From positions 1-32,339 of IMG/VR virus record IMGVR_UViG_3300031857_000830: 32,339 nt of DNA; one strand, 5' to 3'. Below the pieces are notes generated by a model. It made no database searches, was not told where the DNA came from, and saw only the letters and a program-made list of their open reading frames with translations. Positions 24,005-29,605 of this stretch are shown piece after piece (positions within the stretch are counted from its first letter, which is position 1; each line of letters opens with the position of its first letter). The translations under genes and the position numbers were made by a program. This stretch comes from a virus.

Positions 24005-24417
24005 AACTGCTCTGGAAACCAACAAAACTAACCTGCGAATTTATTATTTCTGATTTCGCGAAAAGCGAAGGAGTGCAAAAAGTGATAGGATTTTCACGAG
24101 GTTGGCATCATTGGAATAGCATTAGGCTTGGCATTAGAAAAGAAGAAGATTATTGTGTGTTGTATTTCTATGCGTATATCAAAGGGCAACGAATAATTCA
24201 AAGATTAGGTAGATATTCAATTGATGAACTTGTTAAAGTTAGATTGCACTGGGGTCATTATATCGAATGTAAGGCTAACAATGGTTATGCGTTTAGAGTG
24301 GCGCCAAAGTGTTCATTTCCGATTGGGTATCTCTTATATCCATATGCTGAAAAAGATGGTGTAGAGGGTATAGAAGTGCCGATTGATATTGAGATAATTA
24401 ATTTAAAAATAAACTAA
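24001..24417 (+). CDS. Hypothetical protein, 138 aa
   Basis: Starts MKLLWKPTKLTCEFIISDFA from an ATGA overlap with the previous stop; an ATG 12 bases further upstream in the same frame is the alternative. A basic, aromatic-rich alpha/beta protein (GFSRGWHHWNSIRLGI, CVLYFYAYIKGQRIIQRLGR). The length and the short hydrophobic C-terminal part (FPIGYLLYPY) suggest a single globular domain. No catalytic motif seen. No family recognised. Confidence 0.65.
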   Translation: MKLLWKPTKLTCEFIISDFAKSEGVQKVIGFSRGWHHWNSIRLGIRKEEDYCVLYFYAYIKGQRIIQRLGRYSIDELVKVRLHWGHYIECKANNGYAFRVAPKCSFPIGYLLYPYAEKDGVEGIEVPIDIEIINLKIN

Positions 24418-24420
24418 TTT

Positions 24421-24726
24421 ATGAAACCAAATAGTTGTGCGTGTTATGGCTCTAATGACATACACGAATGCTATTGTAATAATCAAAATAATATGAAACA
24501 AACAGCAGTTGAGTGGTTAATGGAACATCTTACGGAAATAAAAAAAGATTGTAGACTTTCAGAGATAAGTTCATTATTTAACCAAGCCAAAGAAATGGAA
24601 AAGGATCAGATAATAGATTCAAACTATAATGGTCAAAGTATTGGTAAAAAATTAATAGATATTGATGTACATCAAATGAAAATAAAAGCAGAACAATACT
24701 ACAATAAAATTTATAAAACAATATGA
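24421..24726 (+). CDS. Small helical phage protein with Cys-rich N-terminus
   Basis: 101 aa. The core, MKQTAVEWLMEHLTEIKKDC then SLFNQAKEMEKDQIIDS and MKIKAEQYYNKIYKTI, matches a widespread short phage protein of unknown role (MKQTAVEWL...QAKEMEK.QI...AEQYYN). In front of it this copy has 24 residues with CACYGSNDIHECYC, a possible metal-binding knuckle, from the first ATG at 24421. The internal ATG at 24493 would give the usual core alone, so either or both starts may be used. Confidence 0.75.
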   Translation: MKPNSCACYGSNDIHECYCNNQNNMKQTAVEWLMEHLTEIKKDCRLSEISSLFNQAKEMEKDQIIDSNYNGQSIGKKLIDIDVHQMKIKAEQYYNKIYKTI

Positions 24727-25145
24727 AACCCAAAGATGAAACCAAGCCCTTTGAAAGTCGTTTATTAGAAGACCTACACCCAACATTAGCTAATGCTTAC
24801 AAGAAAGCAGAAGCGCAATTCAACGCTATCCACAACGATGTTCACGTTATTATTGTATGCACTTATAGAAACAATGCAATGCAAGAAGTTTACTTTCATA
24901 AACGACCAAAGATTACTAATGCCAGAGCAGGGCAGTCACCGCACAACTATTACCCATCAAGGGCATTTGACATTGCCTTTGTGAAAGTTGGTAAACGTGA
25001 ACTTGATTATTCTGCAAAGCATTTCAAAGAGTTTTGGGAGTTGCTGCAAGTGGCATCAAATAAATTAACTTGGGGTGGTAACTTTAAATCGTTCAAGGAT
25101 TTACCCCACGTGGAACTTACTAACTGGAAAATGACCATCATATGA
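24723..25145 (+). CDS. Endolysin: M15 peptidase (L-Ala-D-Glu / D-Ala-D-Ala type)
   Basis: 140 aa. ARAGQSPHNYYPSRAFDIAF carries the M15 SxHxxxxAxD motif (H74, D83), and KDLPHVEL supplies the third zinc ligand (H129); WGGNF is the typical loop before it. The size and layout match phage endolysins of the T5 Lys type that cut the peptide stem of peptidoglycan. No signal peptide is visible, so release depends on a holin. The start overlaps the preceding stop by ATGA. Confidence 0.92.
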   Translation: MKPKDETKPFESRLLEDLHPTLANAYKKAEAQFNAIHNDVHVIIVCTYRNNAMQEVYFHKRPKITNARAGQSPHNYYPSRAFDIAFVKVGKRELDYSAKHFKEFWELLQVASNKLTWGGNFKSFKDLPHVELTNWKMTII

Positions 25146-25327
25146 CAAGAGGAACACGCTACACTAATGGTAAAGAGGTAATTACATTTGTCAAAATAGA
25201 TTTCATTGTCATCGGAGGTCGAAAGATAGACCACGTTTATTTTCGCAGGAAAGATAAACACGATTTGATTATGCCTTTGGTAGAATGGAATTTAAAGGGT
25301 AAATTTGAGTGGGAAATAATTAATTAA
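25142..25327 (+). CDS. Hypothetical protein, 61 aa, after the endolysin
   Basis: Starts MTRGTRYTNGKEVITFVKID and contains FIVIGGRKIDHVYFRRKDKH, a beta-rich, basic small domain with no membrane segment. It overlaps the endolysin stop by ATGA, so it is co-translated with it. No family recognised. It is the last gene before the hairpin and the methyltransferase. Confidence 0.65.
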   Translation: MTRGTRYTNGKEVITFVKIDFIVIGGRKIDHVYFRRKDKHDLIMPLVEWNLKGKFEWEIIN

Positions 25328-25333
25328 AGTTTT

Positions 25334-25413
25334 GCGGCTTTGTGTCTGTTTGCCCCTTGCACAAAGTTTCAAGTTTACCACAAATGTTGATGGGGCAAAT
25401 AGCACAAAACCGC
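25334..25413 (+). repeat. Long imperfect inverted repeat upstream of the DNA methyltransferase
   Basis: Left arm 25334-25356 (GCGG, TTTGTG and TTTGCCCC blocks) pairs with right arm 25392-25413 (GGGGCAAA, CACAAAA, CCGC) with few mismatches, leaving a loop of about 35 bases. A second, weaker option within it pairs CTTTGTG with CACAAAG at 25360-25366. It is followed by CGCTGTTATACGCTGG. The region is about 150 bases without an ORF, in contrast to the overlapping genes on its left. From memory it resembles intergenic hairpins seen in Bacteroidota near gene cassettes, which I cannot verify here. Confidence 0.7.
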
Positions 25414-25478
25414 TGTTATACGCTGGCACGGTTGATTTAGTAGAATGTTTAATTGGAACACGATAAAAAAGAAAATAA

Positions 25479-26267
25479 ATGCGAAGCGAGGGAAAAATAG
25501 AATTGTTTAATGAGGACTGTATGCTAACTATGAAAAGGATAGCATCTGGAACTGTTGATTTAATATTGACTGACCCACCATATAATACTACTCAATGTGA
25601 GTGGGAATACGATATTGATTTAACGGCTTTATGGGCTGAATGGCAAAGGATATTGAAGCCGAATGGAGTAATATGTGTTTTTGCGGATGAACCGTTTACA
25701 AGCCGTTTAATTATGTCAAATTTAGATTGGTTTAAGATTAGAATTACTTGGGATAAAATGACTGGCTCAAACTTTTTGAACGCTAAAAAAATGCCATTAA
25801 AACAAACTGAAGATGTAGTAATTTTTTCAGGCGTGAAAAATGGGCAATACACTTACAACCCGATTTTGACTGATAAACCTAAACACAATATAAGACCTGT
25901 TGGAAATAGAAAGCCAAGTGTAAATAATACTACATACGGACAACACAATGGACAATATTCCACGGATTACGACCCAACAAAAAACTATCCGACAAATTTA
26001 CTTTCAATAATGGCAAAGCAAGATGAATGTAATAGCGTGAACCGATGGCATCCAACTCAAAAACCTACAGAAATTATGCAATGGCTTGTAAAGACATTTA
26101 GCAACCAACACGAAATAGTTTTTGATGGGTATAGTGGAAGCGGAGTAACTGCCATTGCTTGCGAAATTGAAAATAGAAACTTTATAGGAAGTGAACTGAA
26201 TGAGGAATATTATAAAAAAGCATTACAACGAATTAAAGATGAAACGGCACAACTTAAAATCTTTTAA
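25479..26267 (+). CDS. DNA N6-adenine/N4-cytosine methyltransferase (beta class)
   Basis: 262 aa. Catalytic motif IV DLILTDPPYNTT (DPPY 32-35) comes first and the SAM-binding motif I FDGYSGSGVTAIACE (215-222) lies near the C-terminus, the beta-class order; HPTQKP (191-196) is the expected motif X-like segment. The central part (residues 95-185) is the target-recognition region. No restriction endonuclease gene is adjacent, so it is an orphan enzyme, probably protecting phage DNA from host restriction. It sits between endolysin-linked genes and the holin-like gene, with non-coding DNA on both sides. Confidence 0.93.
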   Translation: MRSEGKIELFNEDCMLTMKRIASGTVDLILTDPPYNTTQCEWEYDIDLTALWAEWQRILKPNGVICVFADEPFTSRLIMSNLDWFKIRITWDKMTGSNFLNAKKMPLKQTEDVVIFSGVKNGQYTYNPILTDKPKHNIRPVGNRKPSVNNTTYGQHNGQYSTDYDPTKNYPTNLLSIMAKQDECNSVNRWHPTQKPTEIMQWLVKTFSNQHEIVFDGYSGSGVTAIACEIENRNFIGSELNEEYYKKALQRIKDETAQLKIF

Positions 26268-26355
26268 TGGTTTTGAAAAAACCAACAGAAGCGTGGGGCA
26301 TTTATTTTCTTTTTTACTTCCACAAAAGTTCAATTGGAAAACGGATGTAGTGCTT

Positions 26356-26378
26356 GCGTATAACTACCTTATATACGC
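26356..26378 (+). repeat. Inverted repeat GCGTATA/TATACGC after the methyltransferase
   Basis: GCGTATA (26356-26362) and TATACGC (26372-26378) are separated by nine bases. TATACGCT at 26372-26379 is a direct copy of the sequence at 25417-25424 before the methyltransferase, and GCGTATAAC at 26356-26364 is the inverse of GTTATACGC at 25415-25423. The rest of the gap 26268-26412 holds a short A/T hairpin (TGGTTTT, 3 bases, AAAACCA) just after the stop and no ORF. Confidence 0.6.
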
Positions 26379-26412
26379 TACTAATATCGCATATCCAACA
26401 ACATCAAACACT

Positions 26413-26667
26413 ATGAATCTAAAACAGAAATACCGCAGCCCCGACAACAAGCAACTAAAGAAGATTGCAGACTACTTAATCTATGTTTTGCTGCCATTTA
26501 TTCAAACAAGTTTAGCACTCGCAGAAACGCAAGGTCTAATCACTTTAAAGCAAGCGTTTTGGGGCGGTTTGGCAGCAACATTTTTATTGATTAATACTAA
26601 ATTCTTAACCAAATTCACAACCGAAACACCAACCAGAACTGCGGTTATTGATGGTGATGGGTGCTAA
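26413..26667 (+). CDS. Holin-like small membrane protein
   Basis: 84 aa from ATG 26413. Hydrophobic stretches are IADYLIYVLLPFIQTSLALA and ITLKQAFWGGLAATFLLINT, with a basic N-terminus and a polar C-terminus (TETPTRTAVIDGDGC). The layout resembles small holins or holin regulators. It precedes the spanin-like gene and shares the rightward operon with the M15 endolysin. A longer frame extends upstream into the methyltransferase gene, but this ATG has the A-rich leader and fits the lysis cluster. Confidence 0.7.
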   Translation: MNLKQKYRSPDNKQLKKIADYLIYVLLPFIQTSLALAETQGLITLKQAFWGGLAATFLLINTKFLTKFTTETPTRTAVIDGDGC

Positions 26668-26677
26668 AACAAACAAT

Positions 26678-27244
26678 ATGAAACCACACCACCAACTTAT
26701 AACCTTTGCAGTCTTATGCTTACTGCTAATTATCGGTTTAAATCATTGCGCCAAAGAGAAACCGAAAGTAATCCCATTTGATTACAAAGCAGAAGCCGAA
26801 ATGATGAAAAAACAATTCGGTATAGAACAAGCAATATTGCTCAACCAACTGGAAGCAGCTACCCGAAGACTGCAAGTTGCGAACAATGCAAAAGATTCGA
26901 TTAGAAAGCGTGAAATATCTTTGAGCAACACTAACATAGCTTTGATGAAGAAGTTGCGTAATACGCTGCCAAAAGAGTGCGATACTGTATTTGTTCTATG
27001 TGATGAGATAATCAATGTTAAAGATAGTAGTTATGCAGCCTTGTTTAATGCGTTTCAATTATGTGCTGATGGAAGTAGCATTAAGGATAGTTTGATAACC
27101 ACTTACAAGGCGGAGAATGTTACCGATAGCACGTTGTTGGTAATCAGCAAGCAAGAAACCAAGCAGCAACGCAAAGGTAAAGTAGCAGCGTGGTGTGTTG
27201 CTGGTGCAATGTTTTTAGTTTGGCTTGTTGTGGGATTGAAATAA
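26678..27244 (+). CDS. Spanin-like protein with N- and C-terminal membrane segments
   Basis: 188 aa. An N-terminal hydrophobic anchor (LITFAVLCLLLIIGLNH, then C) is followed by a charged periplasm-type coiled coil (about residues 35-100), a region with a cysteine pair (LPKECDTVFVLCDE), and a second hydrophobic segment at the very C-terminus (VAAWCVAGAMFLVWLVVGL). The N-terminal part resembles i-spanin/Rz proteins. The C-terminal segment is unusual for Rz but would suit a protein linking the two membranes. The N-terminal C is not in a good lipobox. It probably acts in the final step of host lysis. Confidence 0.65.
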   Translation: MKPHHQLITFAVLCLLLIIGLNHCAKEKPKVIPFDYKAEAEMMKKQFGIEQAILLNQLEAATRRLQVANNAKDSIRKREISLSNTNIALMKKLRNTLPKECDTVFVLCDEIINVKDSSYAALFNAFQLCADGSSIKDSLITTYKAENVTDSTLLVISKQETKQQRKGKVAAWCVAGAMFLVWLVVGLK

Positions 27245-27257
27245 ATTAGTATATTTG
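27228..27257 (+). promoter_or_regulatory. Promoter for the C5 methyltransferase leader RNA
   Basis: TTG at 27228-27230 and TATATTTG at 27250-27257 with a 19-base spacer, matching the Bacteroidota consensus. The -33 element lies in the last codons of the spanin-like gene. Predicted start near 27264, immediately before the GTAGGAG arm. Confidence 0.75.
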
Positions 27258-27263
27258 CCACGT

Positions 27264-27343
27264 TGTGTAGGAGCAATATAAAAAAATTTTAACAAAAGCC
27301 TTGACTGGTGCGAACTCCTACTCGCATTAGTTGGGGTTTTTTA
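27264..27343 (+). ncRNA. Structured leader / small RNA before the C5 methyltransferase
   Basis: An 80-base segment from predicted start to U tract, with no ORF. GTAGGAG at 27267-27273, at the 5' end of the predicted RNA, is perfectly complementary to CTCCTAC at 27315-27321, which forms seven of the eight bases in the apical loop of the hairpin at 27299-27336. Pairing would make an H-type pseudoknot across an A/U-rich linker. The hairpin is followed by UUUUUU. The RNA could be an attenuator controlling the downstream methyltransferase or a stand-alone small RNA; sequence cannot separate these. Confidence 0.65.
27294..27342 (+). terminator. Intrinsic terminator/attenuator with 15-bp GC-containing stem
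   Basis: Uninterrupted stem 27299-27313 with 27322-27336 (15 pairs, six of them G-U), extended by one G-U and four A-U pairs into the poly-U tract, loop ACTCCTAC, then TTTTTT at 27337-27342. It lies 14 bases before the methyltransferase ATG, so it would limit that gene's expression unless it is bypassed. Confidence 0.75.
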
Positions 27344-27355
27344 ATTTAAAGAAAT

Positions 27356-28855
27356 ATGAATGTATTAAGTTTATTCGATGGAATGAGTTGTGGGCAACAA
27401 GCTCTTGACCGATTAGGAGTGAAAGTAGACAACTACTTTGCAAGTGAAATTGATAAGTATGCTATTCAGGTAACGATGGCAAATTACCCAAATACGAAAC
27501 AATTAGGCAGCGTTGTTAATGTTGATGGGTATAGTTTACCAAAGATTGATTTACTTATGGGAGGATCGCCTTGTCAAAGTTTTAGTTTTGCAGGTAAACG
27601 CAAAGGAATGTCAACAAAGTGCGAAACCGAAATTCTAACCCTTGAACATTACCTGGAATTGAAAGCGGAGGGTTACGAATTTGAGGGACAATCTTACCTA
27701 TTTTGGGAATACATGCGACTACTTAACGAATGCAAACCTACATACTTTTTGTTGGAGAATGTAGAAATGGGCGAAAAGTGGGAAAAGGTATTATCTAAAG
27801 CCATCGGTGTAAATGGCATACACATTAATTCTGCATTAGTTTCAGCGCAGAATCGTAAGAGAATTTATTGGACTAATATAGGAATGCAGCCAAGCGGTTT
27901 GTTTGGAGATTTGGAATCTATTATAGATCAACCGAAAGATAGAGGGATATTGCTAAAGGATGTTTTAGAAACGGAGGTTGATGAAAAATATTTTTTGAGT
28001 GAGAAAACGATTGCGACAATAACTAGGCACGGAAATAAAATTATTGATGAAAAAGAAAACCCTAAACAAAGTTGCACTATACACGCAAATTATTTTAAGA
28101 TGGGTGGAAGAGACCAACAATACATTGTACACAACACAATGCCACGTTCATCAACAACTGGCAAAGGTGGAACAGGTCATTTAAGTAGAATTGATGGAAA
28201 AACCTATTGCTTGGATACCGGTAATACTAATGCGGTGGAAATAAAAAATAATTACATACAATGGGATAGTTCAGGCAAAGGCAATAATTCACAAGGAGAA
28301 AGAGCATATTTTGAAAATGGTAAAAGTGGAACAATTTCAAGTGGTAGCAAAAATTCGGGTCAAGTTCAACCAAAAGTATTAGTTACTAATGCGATTGAGG
28401 TTAGACAAGTTAAACAAATCAACACCAACAATAAATCTAATGGAGGAACACAACCATACCAACAAGACAGAATTTATGATATTGATGGAATTAGTCCTGC
28501 ATTAAATACTGATGGAAGAAGTCACGCGGTAGAGGTAGTTCTTACAAGCAAAGATAAAAGACTAAAACAAACTATTGATGTAAATAATTTAGTTTATGGC
28601 GAAGTAAAAGCTCTTGATGTTTATAATCAATCAATACACAATAGATATCCAACACTTAAAGACCCTAAACATAATGATAGAGCATTGTTTGATGGTTCAC
28701 GCATCCGCAGACTAACACCAATTGAATGCGAACGCTTACAAACAGTTGCAGATAATTACACCAACCACGTTAGTGATTCACAAAGATATAAGATGTTAGG
28801 AAATGGTTGGACAATAGATGTTATTGCACATATTTTGAAATACGCAAATTTTTAG
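27356..28855 (+). CDS. C5-cytosine DNA methyltransferase
   Basis: 499 aa, complete. Motif I NVLSLFDGMSCG at the N-terminus, motif IV GGSPCQSFSFAG with catalytic C73, motif VI LLENVEM (ENV 134-136), motif VIII QNRKRIYW (165-172), then a long variable region (about 190-440) that includes the target-recognition part and Gly/Ser/Asn-rich stretches, motif IX RRLTPIECERLQ and motif X YKMLGNGWTIDVI. It is longer than typical (about 330-420 aa) because of that variable region. No restriction partner is nearby. It probably modifies phage DNA to evade host restriction. It has its own promoter and attenuator-like leader. Confidence 0.95.
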   Translation: MNVLSLFDGMSCGQQALDRLGVKVDNYFASEIDKYAIQVTMANYPNTKQLGSVVNVDGYSLPKIDLLMGGSPCQSFSFAGKRKGMSTKCETEILTLEHYLELKAEGYEFEGQSYLFWEYMRLLNECKPTYFLLENVEMGEKWEKVLSKAIGVNGIHINSALVSAQNRKRIYWTNIGMQPSGLFGDLESIIDQPKDRGILLKDVLETEVDEKYFLSEKTIATITRHGNKIIDEKENPKQSCTIHANYFKMGGRDQQYIVHNTMPRSSTTGKGGTGHLSRIDGKTYCLDTGNTNAVEIKNNYIQWDSSGKGNNSQGERAYFENGKSGTISSGSKNSGQVQPKVLVTNAIEVRQVKQINTNNKSNGGTQPYQQDRIYDIDGISPALNTDGRSHAVEVVLTSKDKRLKQTIDVNNLVYGEVKALDVYNQSIHNRYPTLKDPKHNDRALFDGSRIRRLTPIECERLQTVADNYTNHVSDSQRYKMLGNGWTIDVIAHILKYANF

Positions 28856-28863
28856 TATATTTG
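28834..28863 (+). promoter_or_regulatory. Promoter with no downstream ORF on its strand
   Basis: TTTG at 28834-28837, 18-base spacer, TATATTTG at 28856-28863, starting inside the last codons of the methyltransferase. The context TTAGTATATTTGCC is identical to that at 27246-27259. The only thing downstream before a hairpin is a short ORF-less segment, so any product would be a small RNA of about 55 nt. Confidence 0.6.
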
Positions 28864-28868
28864 CCCTG

Positions 28869-28926
28869 TTCAATGTTAGTTATTTTTAGGTTGAAGCACT
28901 TGCAGAAATGCAGGTGCTTTGTTATT
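28869..28926 (+). ncRNA. Possible small RNA after the C5 methyltransferase
   Basis: From the predicted start near 28869 to the U-rich end near 28926, with no start codon followed by a useful frame. The 3' half is the hairpin described separately, and the 5' half is unstructured and U-rich (TTAGTTATTTTTAGG). The unit may instead be only a spare promoter plus the operon's terminator. Confidence 0.45.
28894..28926 (+). terminator. Terminator between convergent operons, GAAA tetraloop
   Basis: Stem 28894-28904 with 28909-28919 (11 pairs, one G-U) closed by a GAAA tetraloop at 28905-28908 and followed by TTTGTTATTT on the plus strand. It ends the rightward operon. The minus-strand side lacks a T tract, so leftward termination after the 58-aa gene would be weaker. 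Confidence 0.8.
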
Positions 28927-29098
28927 TATCATCAATGATGCCCAGCGTAACTAACAAGGCTATTACACCGCCCTTAAAAAAGCGACCTACATTCTTTGCG
29001 ATTGCTCTATACTGGTAAAGCATTGAAATAAGGTAAAACAACAAAACAAATAAAACTAATATCAATGGCTTTAATGCTACAATTTCTTGATTAGTCAT
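28922..29098 (-). CDS. Small membrane protein, 58 aa
   Basis: Starts MTNQEIVALKPLILVLFVLL. The hydrophobic segment continues (FYLISMLY), then a basic stretch (RAIAKNVGRFFKGG) and a second hydrophobic segment (VIALLVTLGII). Its ATG overlaps the upstream stop by eight bases (ATGACTAA). Two-helix topology and position after the tail fibre suggest a holin-type or host-interaction protein. It is the last gene before the convergent terminator. Confidence 0.65.
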   Translation of the reverse strand: MTNQEIVALKPLILVLFVLLFYLISMLYQYRAIAKNVGRFFKGGVIALLVTLGIIDDK

Positions 29099-29297
29099 TT
29101 TTGTTTTTCTTTGCTACCCTGTAAGAAGCCCACATTGAAACTAATAATGCACCTAACTTTGCGCCATCGTAAATCGTGTCATAGATGCCGACTAAATTCA
29201 TATTGCCAAACCAGTCCGATGTCCACACACCTGCTTGAATGATTACCGATGTAATGATGACTAATATGCTATTGTCGGGATGTTGCGAATGTATCAT
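29091..29297 (-). CDS. Small membrane protein, 68 aa
   Basis: Starts MIHSQHPDNSILVIITSVII. One hydrophobic segment lies near the N-terminus (ILVIITSVIIQAGVW) and one in the second half (GAKLGALLVSMWASYRVA), ending in a basic tail (KKNKND). Together with the 58-aa gene it forms a pair of small membrane proteins downstream of the tail fibre, a common location for a second holin/antiholin pair. The start overlaps the preceding stop (ATGA). Confidence 0.65.
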   Translation of the reverse strand: MIHSQHPDNSILVIITSVIIQAGVWTSDWFGNMNLVGIYDTIYDGAKLGALLVSMWASYRVAKKNKND

Positions 29298-29605
29298 AAA
29301 GGATAAGTTGGTAAGGTTTCTAAAAATTGTGCAGCAGTTTCTTCATTTGGATTCAAAGCTACATAATTAGCCACTAACTTGCAAGTAGTAATCCACCAAT
29401 CAATAATACTTTGCGCTTCTGCTCCATATTCGGCATCGTTTACCCACATTGATACCTCACCGATTGACAAATAGTTATTATCTGTTAATATTTCTTGCAT
29501 CATATCGTTATGATACTTGTTTGTTGGGCTTTCAGTAATTATTTCGTTGCCATCAATAATCCACGATTTACGACCATCGCCTTGTTGTTTAAATGTTATA
29601 GTCAT
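29294..29605 (-). CDS. Hypothetical protein after the tail fibre
   Basis: 103 aa from ATG at 29605 (MTITFKQQGDGRKSWIIDGN), sharing one base with the tail fibre stop (TAATG); a longer frame overlapping the tail fibre by 36 bases is less likely. Beta-hairpin N-terminus and a helical C-terminal part rich in acidic residues (SIIDWWITTCKLVANYVALN). Genes at this place are often tail fibre assembly chaperones, but I see no motif that shows this. Confidence 0.6.
   Translation of the reverse strand: MTITFKQQGDGRKSWIIDGNEIITESPTNKYHNDMMQEILTDNNYLSIGEVSMWVNDAEYGAEAQSIIDWWITTCKLVANYVALNPNEETAAQFLETLPTYPL

Noticed and set aside
26200-26412. N-terminal extension of the holin-like protein into the methyltransferase gene
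   Set aside because: The extra 71 residues overlap the methyltransferase in another frame and are not hydrophobic or conserved-looking; the ATG at 26413 gives a compact small membrane protein with an A-rich leader.
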